From Doryteuthis pealeii (taxonomy: Eukaryota; Mollusca; Cephalopoda; Myopsida; Loliginidae), in assembly GCA_023376005.1 (NCBI GenBank), contig CM042157.1, forward strand, positions 70,719,177-70,783,176: a stretch of DNA of 64,000 nucleotides, read 5' to 3'. The first letter of the stretch is position 1. Every line of letters begins with the position of its first letter. Of the stretch, positions 42,975 through 53,258 are shown in pieces. The notes under the pieces were generated by a model, which made no database searches, was not told the DNA's origin, and saw nothing but the letters and a program-made list of their open reading frames with translations. The position numbers and the translations under genes were made by a program.

Positions 42975-43567
42975 CCGCCCTGTCGGCTGGGGCGTTAGAA
43001 TGCACCTCTGCAGAGGGGTAAGACTCCCCCAATGGGGCCACCTGTTGGCCGTGGGTGGCAACCCGTGATGCTTAAGGATAGAGCCCAGGAGGATGAGCAA
43101 TTCATGACATGCAATACTCCACTTTGGCCCTACCTTGGGCTAGACGGGCGGTCGGAGAGGCCCCCTCCGATCAATCGGTTGGTCACGTCAAGCCCTAGCA
43201 CCTATATGATTTTCCCAACCCTATTGCCCTTATGGCAAGCCCCAACCCCTTTTTATCATATGGGTGCTAGAAGGCGGTGGCTGCGGGTCTACATGTCTTG
43301 GGAATGACGTTAAACTCTATCTGATGGTGAGGTTCCAGTTTTGGAGGTTTGAGGAATGTGGAGCACCCCATTCATCACCATTGCTCCCTGGTCCACTCTG
43401 ACCCGGAGTGGTAGTATCTGTTAGGGTCCCATCTATGGGTTAAATAGAAAAATGTATTTATAAAAAAATTGTATTATCCATTAAGAATTGATTTATTTCA
43501 AAACTTTATTGGCATTAAATGACCCACTGAGGTTGATACGCCACAAAACAAAACAAACAAACAAACA
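42975..43567 (+). repeat. SINE-A, full length with TSD
   Basis: CCGCCCTGTCGGCTGGGGCG to (AAAC)n. CATAGTA is found before (42968-42974) and after the tail, consistent with a short target duplication. CpG-rich and little decayed, so comparatively young. Confidence 0.88.
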
Positions 43568-43904
43568 ATTTCATAGTAGTATTCATAGTCGAGTTACTAT
43601 CAATTAATCAAGTAGCTAGTCACACTGTTGGAGAATTGCGTGTTGACTCTCTTATTTATATTCCTGTACAAAAAGTAATAAACCTTTTCTAAATTTTCAA
43701 TATTGTTAATTGATTAATTCAGTCACAACATTAAGGTAGGGTTAATTCAACTAGTAGATATTTCTCTGAGATATGGACGCTTTTCAGATTGTGGTCACAT
43801 GAATACGTTTAAAATATGATGGTAACATAGAATAATGCATTGGGAACGGGAGTACTCAGTCAATAACGATATTTATGAATATTTCACTGGAATAAGATTT
43901 ATGT

Positions 43905-43955
43905 GACCATGGTCCACTCTGACCCAGTGTGGTAGTACCTGTTAGGGTCCCATCT
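43905..43955 (+). repeat. SINE-A short fragment
   Basis: CCATGGTCCACTCTGACCCA to GTTAGGGTCCCATCT only. Confidence 0.7.
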
Positions 43956-44044
43956 AATAATAATGAAATTTATTATGTAATTAATGACAAAGTAAATATC
44001 TATAAACATTCACTATCACCAGATCTTGCTTTTTGAGCAAAAAT

Positions 44045-44222
44045 AATGAAGGTGACAACACTTTTAAGAAATAAGAATTCGGTGAATAAGCAACACCAGA
44101 TAATCAGGATTTACATTTTTGCATTTCATCTTGGATGGTTTAGGTGGTCTCATTTTTAACCAGAGGGTGTTGCAAGATGACAACAGTCATACCATTAAAA
44201 AACTCGAGTATTGATATAAAGA
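44045..44222 (-). mobile_element. Helitron-D 5' fragment
   Basis: Minus strand starts TCTTTATATCAATACTCGAG after A and continues CTTGCAACACCCTCTGGTTA and GTAAATCCTGATTATCTGG. 3' end absent. Confidence 0.75.
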
Positions 44223-44224
44223 TA

Positions 44225-44585
44225 TCTATACATATATAAAGGGTAGTTGTGTGTATGTATGTCCGGAGGAAAGTACGAAAATAAAACAATTAAAAACAAA
44301 GTAAATATATATATATACAATTTCACTATCACCAGATCTTGCTTTTTGAGCAAAAATGATAAAAATTTTATTTGTATTCATGAAGATGATTAAAAAATAG
44401 AATTTAAATACTAACAGTATGGAATTTTCTTTACATTAAATTTTTTAAAAAGGGGGCTATAATTATCCTTTTCAGAATGTCTGAGCAATTTTTTTCTGAT
44501 GCCCCACTAGGCCAAATCAATGAAAGGTCTTTTTTTTACATAGGGCATCCAGTGAGGATCCAACTCACGATTAGTAATAATGGAT
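44225..44585 (+). mobile_element. Helitron-A, 3'-truncated
   Basis: TCTATACATATATAAAGGGT after A, GTATGTCCGGAGGAAAGTAC, up to GATTAGTAATAATGGAT, then another repeat replaces the last 60 bp. Two bases separate it from the divergent Helitron-D fragment. Confidence 0.8.
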
Positions 44586-44700
44586 AATAATGAAATTTAT
44601 TGTGTACAGTGCTCAGGTGCATCACAACTCATCAAAGTCTCATGTCAAGTACACAGAATAATGTATTAGTGTCAGCAATATGAACAGTTTACAGTAGTAA
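44586..44700 (+). repeat. Dispersed repeat Q
   Basis: AATGAAATTTATTGTGTACA, CTCATCAAAGTCTCATGTC, AGTACACAGAATAATGTATT recurs at 59101-59215 with few differences. Identity unknown. Confidence 0.65.
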
Positions 44701-44986
44701 TATGCATGTATGTGTGCGTGGGTGTGCATATGTGTGTGGAGAGGGGCATCAGGTATAGTGTCGGCGGACTACAGGAAGCATGGAGGCTTTGAAAGATTCA
44801 GTGTTTCGGCAGCCTACAACAGACGCGGGCAGCTTATTCCATGTCTCCGCAATTCTGAGCGTGAAAAAATGTTTCCAAAAGTCACGTGAGCATGGGTTAA
44901 ATAGAAGAAAAAAATTAGTTTAAAAAAATTTGAGTATCTATCAAGAATGGATAAATCAAAATATCTTTGGCATAAAATAGCCCAAC

Positions 44987-45720
44987 GGCATGTCAACCCC
45001 TGGTGGGTTATTTTATGCCGAAGACATTTTGTTTTATTGATTCTTGATGGATACTCAATTTTTTTTTTTAATAATTTTTTTTTTCTATTTAACCCATAGA
45101 TGGGACCCTAACAGGTACTACCACTCATTTTGTTATATTGATTCTTGATAGATACTCAATTTTTTTTAAACTAATTTTTTTTCTTTCCATTGGTTAAATG
45201 GATGGGACCCTAACAGGTACTACCACTCCGGGTCAGAGTGGACCTGGGAGTAATGGTGATAAAGGGGTACTATGACGTTTTTGCTGGGCCTCATATAATT
45301 TCCCAGCTTAAGAGATAGGCAATTAACTTCGGATGAAGAAGACAACAACGACAATTGAAGATAAAAAAAAACATATTCAGAAAGACACAAATTGCAAACT
45401 TAATGGAGTTTGCAACCAGACTTATCTGCTGATTTCTTTTAAAGGTTTTGGGAGCGACTGGATTAGACATCTTGCTGGTATCTACTCAACACTATAAGTG
45501 ACTTAATCATGGAATTCAATTTAGGTGCCTATATTGTATATTGGTGATATCGCCCCCTGGTGCCAAGGGCAGATAATTAATCCCTAATTTTTCCAGTAGT
45601 ACTCCACATTCCCTATAGCTTCAAAACTTGAACCTCACCATCAGATAGAGTTTAACATCATACCCAGGACACTAAGACCCTCAGCCACCACCTTCTAGCA
45701 CATATATGATAAAAAAGGGC
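44987..45720 (-). repeat. SINE-A, duplicated and interrupted
   Basis: Tail ACGGCATGTCAACCCCTGGT, then the ATTGATTCTTGATGGATACT to ACCATAGATGGGACCCTAAC segment occurs twice (45030-45124 and 45125-45225). Interrupted at 45272-45598, then GTACTCCACATTCCC to CACATATATGATAAAAAAGG. Confidence 0.75.
45272..45598. mobile_element. Unclassified 327-bp insertion with 5-bp repeat
   Basis: Splits SINE-A; GTACT is present on both sides (45267-45271, 45599-45603) and once in intact SINE-A (GGGGTACTCCACA). Contains GTATATTGGTGATATCGCCC and CTGGTGCCAAGGGCAG. A solo LTR is possible given the 5-bp duplication, but the ends (ATGACG / CAGTA) are not TG...CA. Confidence 0.55.
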
Positions 45721-45793
45721 CACTGTAGTAGTTTGGAAGATCCTTCTGCAGCATTCAGTCCTTCCTCATTTGAAACCACTCTATCTTTTCCTA

Positions 45794-45940
45794 TGGAGGT
45801 GCATGGTGTATTGGTTAGAGTCATAGGAAATGGACTCATCAACCCAAGTTCAAATCCTGGACAAGGTTGTTTGCATTTCACATAATGCTAATACCCTTTG
45901 GAAAGGTATGCATCCAACTACTCTCCCTCCAGCTATGTAT
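45794..45940 (+). repeat. SINE-II head and body
   Basis: TGGTGTATTGGTTAGAGTCA box A, CAAGTTCAAATCCTGG box B, TAATACCCTTTGGAAAGGTA, TCTCCCTCCAGCTATG; ends at a TATATA tract. Confidence 0.82.
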
Positions 45941-46007
45941 ATATATGATAAAAAATATGTATATATATGATAAAAAAGGTTGGGAATTTACCATAAGGGC
46001 AATAGGA

Positions 46008-46455
46008 TTTCTCTGAATGTTTGAGATGAGGCTTGATGATTAGTATTATCTGCATTATTCAGACTATTGTCCACATCTTTATTGTTATTTGTACAACGTT
46101 TCAGCCAATATACTCTCCGGCCTTCTTCAGGTATTTCTTGTCGGACTCGGGAACCTTCTTTTCGAACTCGGGAACTTTCTTGTCTTGATCAGGAGCCATC
46201 ACGGAACTTTGAACTTAACCCTTTATTCAGTCCACGGGGATATCCTGTTCTCATTCCGCTAACCATAGCTGGGGTAGGAGTTGTGTTAATTATTTTTCTA
46301 TGTTACTGCCACCGCTCAGGATTGAACCCGGAATCCAAAGATAACTGTCACTTAGAACTGTCTTAACCTAACTACCTTATCCACTAGGCCATGTGTCCAA
46401 TTGGACAAATAACAATAAAGATGAGGATAATAGTCCGAATAACGCAGATAATCTT
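46008..46455. mobile_element. Foldback E2c interrupted by SINE-IV
   Basis: Left arm ATTAGTATTATCTGCATTAT to GGAGCCATCACGGAAC; right outer arm ACAATAAAGATGAGGATAAT ... GAATAACGCAGATAAT. The middle of the right arm is lost around the inserted SINE-IV. Confidence 0.65.
46205..46390 (-). repeat. SINE-IV (class-II-tRNA-like head)
   Basis: Minus strand TGGCCTAGTGGATAAGGTAG (box A) and CCGGGTTCAATCCTGAGC (box B) about 55 bases apart, a spacing typical of Leu/Ser-type tRNAs with a long variable arm. Followed by ACATAGAAAAATAATTAACA and CCCAGCTATGG. A partial relative is at 46905-47010. Confidence 0.75.
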
Positions 46456-46461
46456 AAGGGC

Positions 46462-46670
46462 AATAGGGTTAGGACAATCATATAGGTGCTAGGACTTGAT
46501 GTGACCAGCTGATTGTTCAGAGGGGGGCCTCTCTGACTGGCTGTCTAACCTAAGTAAGAGCCAAAATGGAGAGTTGCATGTCATGGACTGCTCTCCTCAG
46601 TCACCAGAGTTCTATTCTTAAGCATCATGGGACACCCCCATGGCCAACAGGTGGCCCCATGGTACCATGT
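46462..46670 (-). repeat. SINE-A 5' half
   Basis: ATCATATAGGTGCTAGGACT to CACCCCCATGGCCAACAGGT in reverse complement. Confidence 0.75.
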
Positions 46671-46748
46671 CTTTAGACAAGTACTATGTTAAAAAATTTG
46701 AGAGAAGGGCAGTACATAATGATAACAATTATACAACGGGCGCCTCCT

Positions 46749-47010
46749 CTTTTTTACCGACCCCTCCACACAAGTAGGATGTGACACAACATCGATTTTT
46801 AAAGCAAAGTTTAACCAGTTTGAATTCAGAGTTTCCCTTCTCCTAGACTGATTGCCTAACCAAGGTTAAAGAGCCCAGTCTGCCCTACTATTTAACCATA
46901 GCTGTGTAGAATACTGTTAATTGTTATTCTGTGTTACTTTCACCCTTAGCCAGGATTGAACCTGCAGTCTGGAAATGACTGTTACAGATTGTTAACTATT
47001 GGACAGTGGA
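46749..47010 (-). repeat. SINE-II / SINE-IV mosaic
   Basis: First CACACAAGTAGGATGTGACA, GAATTCAGAGTTTCCCTTCT and CCCAGTCTGCCCTACTATTT as in SINE-II; from 46905 the SINE-IV sequence follows (TGTTATTCTGTGTTAC, CAGGATTGAACCTGC). They join within the shared CATAGCTG motif, suggesting a recombination point or a common ancestor. Confidence 0.6.
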
Positions 47011-47337
47011 ACAGTCACATTGCTCAAACCAATTGTTGACTGTCTAACTGACTTACTTCAATAAGCTGGAGGGAGAATTGTTGGATTCGTACCTTTCCCA
47101 AGGGTAGAACTAATTAAAATGGAATTTTTTCCAGCATAAATCAATCCTAAAACTAAGGAATATTTAGTATGAATTTTGTGTCATTAAACTAAACCGAAAA
47201 AAGTCTTTAGGAGACAAATATTGATTCACTCAGTTTTAGTATAATAATAGATATACAGTTTTCATAGAAATATTAGTAGTTCAGTAAGGTACCATATGTT
47301 CATATCATGACTTATTTGTGTAGCATCGTAATTTTCC

Positions 47338-47535
47338 GGTTATTTCCTATAAGTCTAACATAAATAAAGGGGAACCACTCTTGACTGATAAATTATTTAT
47401 TTATTTTCCCATTAAACTAACCCTAAACCCTAACCCTAACCCCCATCTTCTTTTTTCCTAGTAGATCAATAAATAAATAATTTATCAGTCAAGAGTGGTT
47501 CCCCTTTGTTTATGTTGGAATTATAGGAAATAACC
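47338..47535. mobile_element. MITE with long TIR and TTAGGG-like core
   Basis: GGTTATTTCCTATAAGTCTA is mirrored (GGAATTATAGGAAATAACC). AATTTTCC / CATTTTCC flank it, a probable 8-bp duplication with one mismatch. The core is ATTTTCCCATTAAACTAACC plus CCCTAA repeats. The last 26 bases of the window start another copy. Confidence 0.75.
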
Positions 47536-47586
47536 CATTTTCCTATATTCACCTCTATCCAGTTTCTGTCCTTCCATCTTCTACTA

Positions 47587-47800
47587 GCCCTGTTGGCTGG
47601 GGTGGTAGAACATACCGATTGCACCACTGCAGAAGGGGTAAGATCCTTCCCACAATGGAGCCACCTACTGGCCATGGATGGCAACTTGTGATGCTTAAGG
47701 ATGGAATCCTGATGGCTGAGCAGTCTATGACATGCAACACTCTACTTTGGGGTTAGAGACGGTCAAAGAAACCCCTTTAGATCAATCAGCCATGTTCTTT
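47587..47800 (+). repeat. SINE-A 5' third
   Basis: GCCCTGTTGGCTGGGGTGGT to AACCCCTTTAGATCAATCAG. Confidence 0.78.
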
Positions 47801-47822
47801 AGATCTCATGCCCCATCGTCAA

Positions 47823-47870
<48 letters not shown>
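47823..47870. repeat. (TA)n microsatellite
   Basis: Alternating TA, replacing the 3' end of the following Helitron-D. Confidence 0.9.
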
Positions 47871-47873
<3 letters not shown>

Positions 47874-48219
47874 TCTTTGCATTATGTTCGGTTGAAACAG
47901 TTTAGCGTTATCATTTCCGCGTGCCTTTCCCCTACTCCCATTCTTTCTTTTTTACTTTCTTTTTTCTTTCTTTCTTATTATATATTTTCTGTGTAGCATG
48001 TCCTTTTTCTTTCCTTCCCTTTCTTTATAATAAAAACGGAATGGTCCATTATTTAGATGAGCTGACAACACCCATAAGAAATAAGAATTCAGCGGATCAG
48101 TCACACCAGATAATCAGGATTTACATTTTTGCAGCTCGTCCTGGACGATTTGGACAACTCATCTTTAACCTGCAAACAGTCGGAAGATTAAGGAACAAGC
48201 GTATTAACATATAGATTTT
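47871..48219 (-). mobile_element. Helitron-D, 3'-truncated
   Basis: Minus strand TCTATATGTTAATACGCTTG after A, then GTAAATCCTGATTATCTGG and GATAACGCTAAACTG; stops at the (TA)n tract. Confidence 0.78.
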
Positions 48220-48317
48220 CATTTTTTCAAGTAACTAATAACAATAATAATTTGTAAACAATTACAGTAGCTATTCTTAATACAAATAATTAGCATGCAA
48301 GTTTCAAGTATCTCTTT

Positions 48318-48525
48318 AAATCAATCAGCTGGTCATGTCAAGCCCTAGCACCTATATGATTGTCCCGATCCTATTGCTCTTATAGCAAATCCCCAAACTT
48401 TTTAATGTATATGAGCTACAAGGCAATGTCTGAGGGTCTTAGTGTCCTGAGTATGATGCTGAACTGCATCTAGGGGTGAGGTTCGATTTCGAAGCTCTGG
48501 GGAGTGTGGAGTACCCCTTCATAAA
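48318..48525 (+). repeat. SINE-A middle part
   Basis: AATCAGCTGGTCATGTCAAG, GCCCTAGCACCTATATGATT, GGAGTGTGGAGTACCCCTTC; ends where SINE-I begins. Confidence 0.75.
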
Positions 48526-48527
48526 TA

Positions 48528-48778
48528 AAGTAAAGTCGTCGGGGCGGCCTAATGTCAGTATCAGCTAGACAGTGAGGGAGTCTATCCCCTTTTCACTAGC
48601 GCTAGACCAAGGAGATCATTTTAGCATCTGAGGTGGAGCGCCACACCTACCATCAGCTCCTCACTTTACCGCACAGATCCCTGTGCTACTCATATGCTGA
48701 GTTGGCGAGGACCGGAATCGAACCAAGAACCTTGTGGTTTCTAGCCGAACGCTCTACCGACTGAGCTAACCTGGCCCT
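48528..48778 (-). repeat. SINE-I, full length
   Basis: Minus strand GGTTAGCTCAGTCGGTAGAG, GTTCGATTCC, CAGGGATCTGTGCGG, ending CGACGACTTTACTTTA. Its target lies inside the SINE-A copy. Confidence 0.88.
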
Positions 48779-48956
48779 TATTGCCATCATAGATAGACCC
48801 CATATCTGTATATTAACCATTAAACTATGACAGAAAAAGAAGTGTCTGGCTTAGTCTGGTTCAAGGCCACAATAATAGAGCAACCATAAAGGATAAATGT
48901 TTGTTAAACATCACTTTACAGTTGACACGTTCTTTCTTTAGGAAATTGTTTTTTAA

Positions 48957-49610
48957 CTCTTTGCCTGCCAAATTTTCTTCCACGGCTGTACCAAATTTTC
49001 TTGGTATTTTTTTACCTGTATGGCACTTTTTACCTGAATGGGATATATCTTAAAGTTCACTACCTATTCACCTCAGAACTCATCATCTATACATATTTAA
49101 AGGGCAGTTGTGTGTATATGTATGTCCGGAGGAAACTTCGAAAATAAAACAATTAACGACAAAGTAAATATATATATACACATTAAATATCACCAGGGCT
49201 TGGTTTTTTAGCAAAAATAATAGAGATTTGATTTATATTCATGAAGATAATTAAAAAATAAAATTTAAATGATAACAGCATGGATTTTTTTCATTTAATA
49301 TTTTAGATAGTAGACATTAAGATTTCTTTTCAGAGTAGCTGGATCAATGCAAGGTTTATTTTTACATAGGGATTTAAATGGGGCATCCCACGAGGATCCA
49401 ACTCACGATTCAGTAATAATAGATCTGCGGGAATAACTTTAAAAAATCCCTTTCTACACAAGTGATGCCAGGTAGCTGCTGCTAGTATTTAAATAAAGTC
49501 TATCATTATTGTAATCTGAGTCCTTCTGCTCAATTATAATGAACTAACCATTAGTTTTTGTACTTTGCTTGGTGGGAAGGCCATGCGAGTGGTTTAAAGT
49601 AACCAAAGAG
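48957..49610. mobile_element. TTAA MITE P2 containing a Helitron-A
   Basis: TTAA at 48953-48956 and 49611-49614; ends CTCTTTGCCTGCC and CCAAAGAG. Body CACCTCAGAACTCATC is separated from ATTTAAATAAAGTCTATCAT by a 400-bp Helitron-A. Confidence 0.82.
49086..49485 (+). mobile_element. Helitron-A, complete, inside P2
   Basis: TCTATACATATTTAAAGGGC after A (49085), CTAG at 49482-49485 before T. The P2 copy at 34829 shows the empty site. 400 bp. Confidence 0.92.
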
Positions 49611-49639
49611 TTAATAGAGATGTGTGGGGATTAAAATGA

Positions 49640-49895
49640 AATTAAAATGAAATAAAATAAACAAAATAAAAAGATAATAATCTCCCAGGAGCCTGCAGAC
49701 AGGAAGAACACTCTGGGCATCCAGTGAGAAAAGGACCCCCCTTCCTGGTGCTGAGATCCCTCAGCCATTCGAACTCAGGTCTTGACTGGGAGCAGATGCT
49801 ACAACTGGACAGGAAGAAATTTCCTCTCCCCGAAGTAGCTATGAACCTATGATATAAAGTCTGAATCCTAAAAGTATTTTTTGAAAAGAAGAAAA
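49640..49895. repeat. Dispersed repeat R, second copy
   Basis: CTCAGCCATTCGAACTCAGG and GGAAGAAATTTCCTCTCC parallel the plus strand at 22670-22745; it runs into Helitron-D. Confidence 0.55.
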
Positions 49896-50230
49896 AATTG
49901 ATACTTGTGTTCCTTAATTGTATGACTGTTATCATCTTGCAACACCCTCTAGTTGAAAATTTTTGCAAATCCTGATTATCTGGTGTTGCTTATCTAATTC
50001 ACCTCAGCTAAATAATTCATGCTACACAGAGCGCACGGAAGCGATAAAATCTGTTTCAAACGAACATAATGAAAAAAGAAGAAAAAAGAAAAAAAAAAGA
50101 ATGAGAGAGAGTTAAATCAAGATTATTATACATTTTACATATTGAACTATTTAGCAATAGCTCTTAAGTAAACATATCAAAGGTTGTAATAATTAAATTA
50201 TCACTCTGGTATATCCACAAGTTCTGCTAG
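49896..50230 (+). mobile_element. Helitron-D, few 5' bases lost
   Basis: TTGATACTTGTGTTCCTTAA, CTTGCAACACCCTCTAGTTG, TATTGAACTATTTAGCAATA, hairpin-like TGGTATATCCACA and CTAG at 50227-50230 before T. Internal deletion relative to 26079-26572. Confidence 0.82.
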
Positions 50231-50439
50231 TAATAATATAAACCATTCTTGGCTCAAATGGTCTTTGTTGAAACACAAAAGGAGTTGCTTCCCTTGAATC
50301 GTTTTGCCACAAAGAAGATAAATTTTCTAATTGTATTAAAAGTTTAATTGAATATTTACTAAAATTTGCTTAAAATGTACAGGACATATCAAAGAATATA
50401 TCAACTATCCTTATCAATCAATTATTTTGATGGTGCAAT

Positions 50440-50675
50440 GGAAGCACGGTGAGTTACTGGTTAGGGTCGGAGGAAATGGACTCGTCGACCCAAGTTCAAT
50501 TCCTGGATGAATCCACAGTTCATATAGCGCTAATACCCTTGGGAAAGTTATGAATCCAACTATTCTCCCTCCAGCTATGGGTAAATAGTAGGGTAGACTG
50601 GGCTCTTTAAACTTGGTTAGGCAACCAGTCTAGGAGAAGGAAAACTCTGAATTCAAACCTGGTCACTACTAGAAT
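50440..50675 (+). repeat. SINE-II
   Basis: GGTGAGTTACTGGTTAGGGT, AAGTTCAATTCCTGG, CTCCCTCCAGCTATGGGTAA, GGAGAAGGAAAACTCTGAAT. It ends at the inverted relative of the 13 kb direct repeat. Confidence 0.82.
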
Positions 50676-50963
50676 AGGCTCAGGCCTACGTAGTAATCTA
50701 TTTCAATTTTTTTAAAATTTAATGACAAAAGGGGGAGCATTTAAGACATTAAAATATTTCATACTTATAGTTAAAATTTCTTATCATATTGGAGATTGCG
50801 TGTATGTCTGTCAATAACCGAAACTACACCACCACAGATGTCACAATTCCCTTAGTTATTTAATAACCATTATCTAATCTTAATTAGTATCTTATTTATT
50901 AACAAATTCTCTTTAAAGTCTAGTTGAGTTTGATTTTCCTAAAAACAGCCCATGTTATTAATG

Positions 50964-51227
50964 AGTATTTGCCTCTCATCTTACTTATGAGGGCGTGATA
51001 CAAGGACATTTTTATGGGGGCTCACCCACAAGACAAAGCTCATAGGTGGTAGGTGCAAAAAATGCGTTGATCCTGTTGGCATTCCCCCTCAAGGGGGCAC
51101 CACAGGTGCTGGGCAATAAACCCAGCCCTGCCTCTTTAAATCAAGGGGGCAGGTGTTGCCTGGGGGGATAGCCCCCTGGGATCAATGCTGTTAATTTACA
51201 TTAACAAACACAGGCCCGAAAAGCCTG
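50964..51227. repeat. S-element, copy 2, 11-bp TSD
   Basis: TGTTATTAATG is duplicated (50953-50963, 51228-51238) around the element. Outer stem GCGTTGATCC (51064-51073) with GGATCAATGC (51179-51188): the C-G pair of copy 1 is T-A here and a neighbouring G-C is G-T. Hairpins GCACC-ACA-GGTGC and ACACAGGC...GCCTGTGT keep pairing with changed bases. Splits Helitron-B. Confidence 0.78.
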
Positions 51228-51539
51228 TGTTATTAATGCATTCAAAATCCTGCAATGTGTGTTATATATCATTAAGAAATAATGGTTTACATAGTATATG
51301 GTGTGGTTAATTTGCATACTGATTTTAACAAAACTAGGTTTGATAAATAATTACTTGGTGTTATTGATTTCTAATGTTATTATTTCATTCTCAAACATTA
51401 AAATTTTATATAGAAATCAATTAAAATAAGTGTAATCTTTTTAATACTAATCTTGATACAATGACTGCTATTTACACAGTAGCATTGCAACCAACAAAGC
51501 CTTCATCAGATGATGACTATGGGTTCAGGCATGGTTTTG

Positions 51540-51955
51540 GGGCCGAAGCATCATTACCACTAACCCAGAGCACCCTAGCAATATCTCACAATACCACCAG
51601 ACTTTGTCGGTTTGATGTTACATTATAGGATTGCCATATACATGCTGATGCGGTTAGAGCTTTATCCTGGATCTTTTTTATGTATTTCCTCTTGTCTGGT
51701 GGAGAAAGTCCAAGTTTAGACAAAAATGCCAAGGTTGAGTTGGCAATAAATCCCCGGCATCCGACTTTGATAGGAAATACATCCGTTATCCATCCGTTTC
51801 TGACGCATTGTTCTCGTAGATCTTCATATTTTTCCAACTTACGCTGATGTGCCCAGTCAAGATTTTCCTCAAATGGAATTGTTAATTCAACAATAAAAAC
51901 TTTCTTTTGATTAACAGACCAAATGAAAGTTTTTATATATATTCTTATTTACTTT
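51540..51955 (-). pseudogene. LINE polyprotein C-terminal fragment inside Helitron-B
   Basis: Minus strand from about 51955 reads FIWSVNQKKVFIVELTIPFE, DWAHQRKLEKYEDLREQC, GWITDVFPIKVGCRGFIA and LSKLGLSPPDKRKYIK. VVELTVP..., AH.RK..KYE.L, P(I/V)EVGCRGF are conserved in the C-terminal region of LINE reverse-transcriptase proteins after the RT domain. The frame is open for about 120 codons and ends at 51586; further similarity (SGNDASAPKPCLNP) continues in another frame to 51540. Upstream it abuts the Helitron 3' terminal segment directly. Confidence 0.75.
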
Positions 51956-52130
51956 CGTTAGTCTTTCTAATTCAATATGACATTTAATTACATTAACACT
52001 GAAATATTTGTGCCTGGCGGAGGCTGCATATTTTTGCTAGTATATATAAACAAATCTTTTTCTTTAAGGTTTGCATTTGAAACAGAATTGTAATTACTTC
52101 ATTGTTAATATTCATTGAGTTTATTTATTA

Positions 52131-52961
52131 TCTTATTATATTGGAGATTCAGTGTCTGTCTATCTGTAACTGAAACTACATCACTGCTTACATCACTATA
52201 CTCTCAGGAAGAGTGTAAGTTTATCCATGAGTATTTAATTCATAGTTAAAATCATCAATTAATACATAGAATGAATCTCATTTTTTCTATTAATAATGGA
52301 GATTCGCTTCCGGTTTTTTTCTGTAACAAAAATTACGTCACTGCTTACGTCACATTACCCAAAATCTTCATAACATAGAATAAATACACTCAAAATTTGA
52401 ACATGCAACATTAGACAGTCCTCATTGTTTTTTAAAACCAGTTTTGATAAATACATGACTGGTATTATATATCTATATATAGTTTGTTTTATTTTAATAC
52501 ATATTTAAAGTTTACATTTCAAATTGTTTTATTTTTTAATCCTTTAATGAATTTGATGATTTTACTTACTTAGGATATAAACTTGCTGGCATTGAATTTT
52601 TTACTCCCACCCCTCAGGCAATGTGTTTCAAAAATCTATTTTAACATCGCCCAGAGGGCGTTTTGTATTTTGTACTAGTACTAACAATGTCACTATGAAA
52701 ATCTGTGTTAGATTTGTCTCAAGACAGCCCGTGTTAGTACGTTTAAAATCCTGTAATTTTTTTTATACATCACTAAGAAATAAAGGTTTATGTAATATAT
52801 TATGTGGTTAATTTGCATACTGGTTTTAACAAAACTGGGTTTAAAGAATGATTTTAATTGGGCATCCAGCGAGGATCCAACACGATTAGTAATAATGGAT
52901 CTGCGAGACTAACGTTTTTTATCCCCTCTCTAACCAGGCGACGCAGGGTAACCACTTCTAG
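52131..52961 (+). mobile_element. Chimeric Helitron: B body with A 3' end
   Basis: Starts TCTTATTATATTGGAGATTC after A (family B), continues with B body to GGTTAATTTGCATACTGG, then at about 52857 switches to GGGCATCCAGCGAGGATCCA, the Helitron-A 3' region, and ends CTAG (52958-52961) before T. A Helitron-C is nested at 52286-52678. Confidence 0.8.
52286..52678 (+). mobile_element. Helitron-C nested in the chimera
   Basis: TCTATTAATAATGGAGATTC to CTAG at 52675-52678 before T; hairpin CGCCC-AGA-GGGCG (about 52648-52660). Lacks the SINE-I present in 18480-19117. 5' flank is T instead of A. Confidence 0.85.
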
Positions 52962-53258
52962 TTTATAATATTTCTTTCTGGTTTATAGGAAAGGATTTGC
53001 TTTTCCAAGTATTTTCACAGTAACACAAAATACTTTCACTTTTTTTTTTAACAAAGCATATATTTGCATGTAATTTTGTAGTTTTGTTGTAGAGTAGCTA
53101 ACACTCCTTCGGCACTCTACCAGATAGACTGGCTCATAGCCATAAAATAGCCTACGATTAAAATAGCCTACGATTACTAGCTGAATAATATTCAGACTGA
53201 TTTTGTTGCGTTGGCTATACCGAACTGATCCTCCTCTATTTAGTGTAAGTTTGTCTTG

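Larger units (their letters stand above)
50779..52040 (+). mobile_element. Helitron-B carrying a LINE coding fragment and an S-element
   Basis: TCTTATCATATTGGAGATTG start (flanking base T rather than A) and 3' end TGTGCCTGGCGGAGGCTGCA plus CTAG (52037-52040) before T. Body TTTGCATACTGATTTTAACA, TTATTGATTTCTAATG as in other B copies. Compared with 7852 (640 bp) it is longer by one S-element (50964-51227) and by about 420 bp of LINE coding sequence next to the 3' end. Gene-fragment capture near the 3' end is a known Helitron property. Confidence 0.8.

Noticed and set aside
47400..47450. Telomeric repeat / interstitial telomere
   Set aside because: Only two or three irregular CCCTAA units, inside a MITE core found elsewhere in the window.
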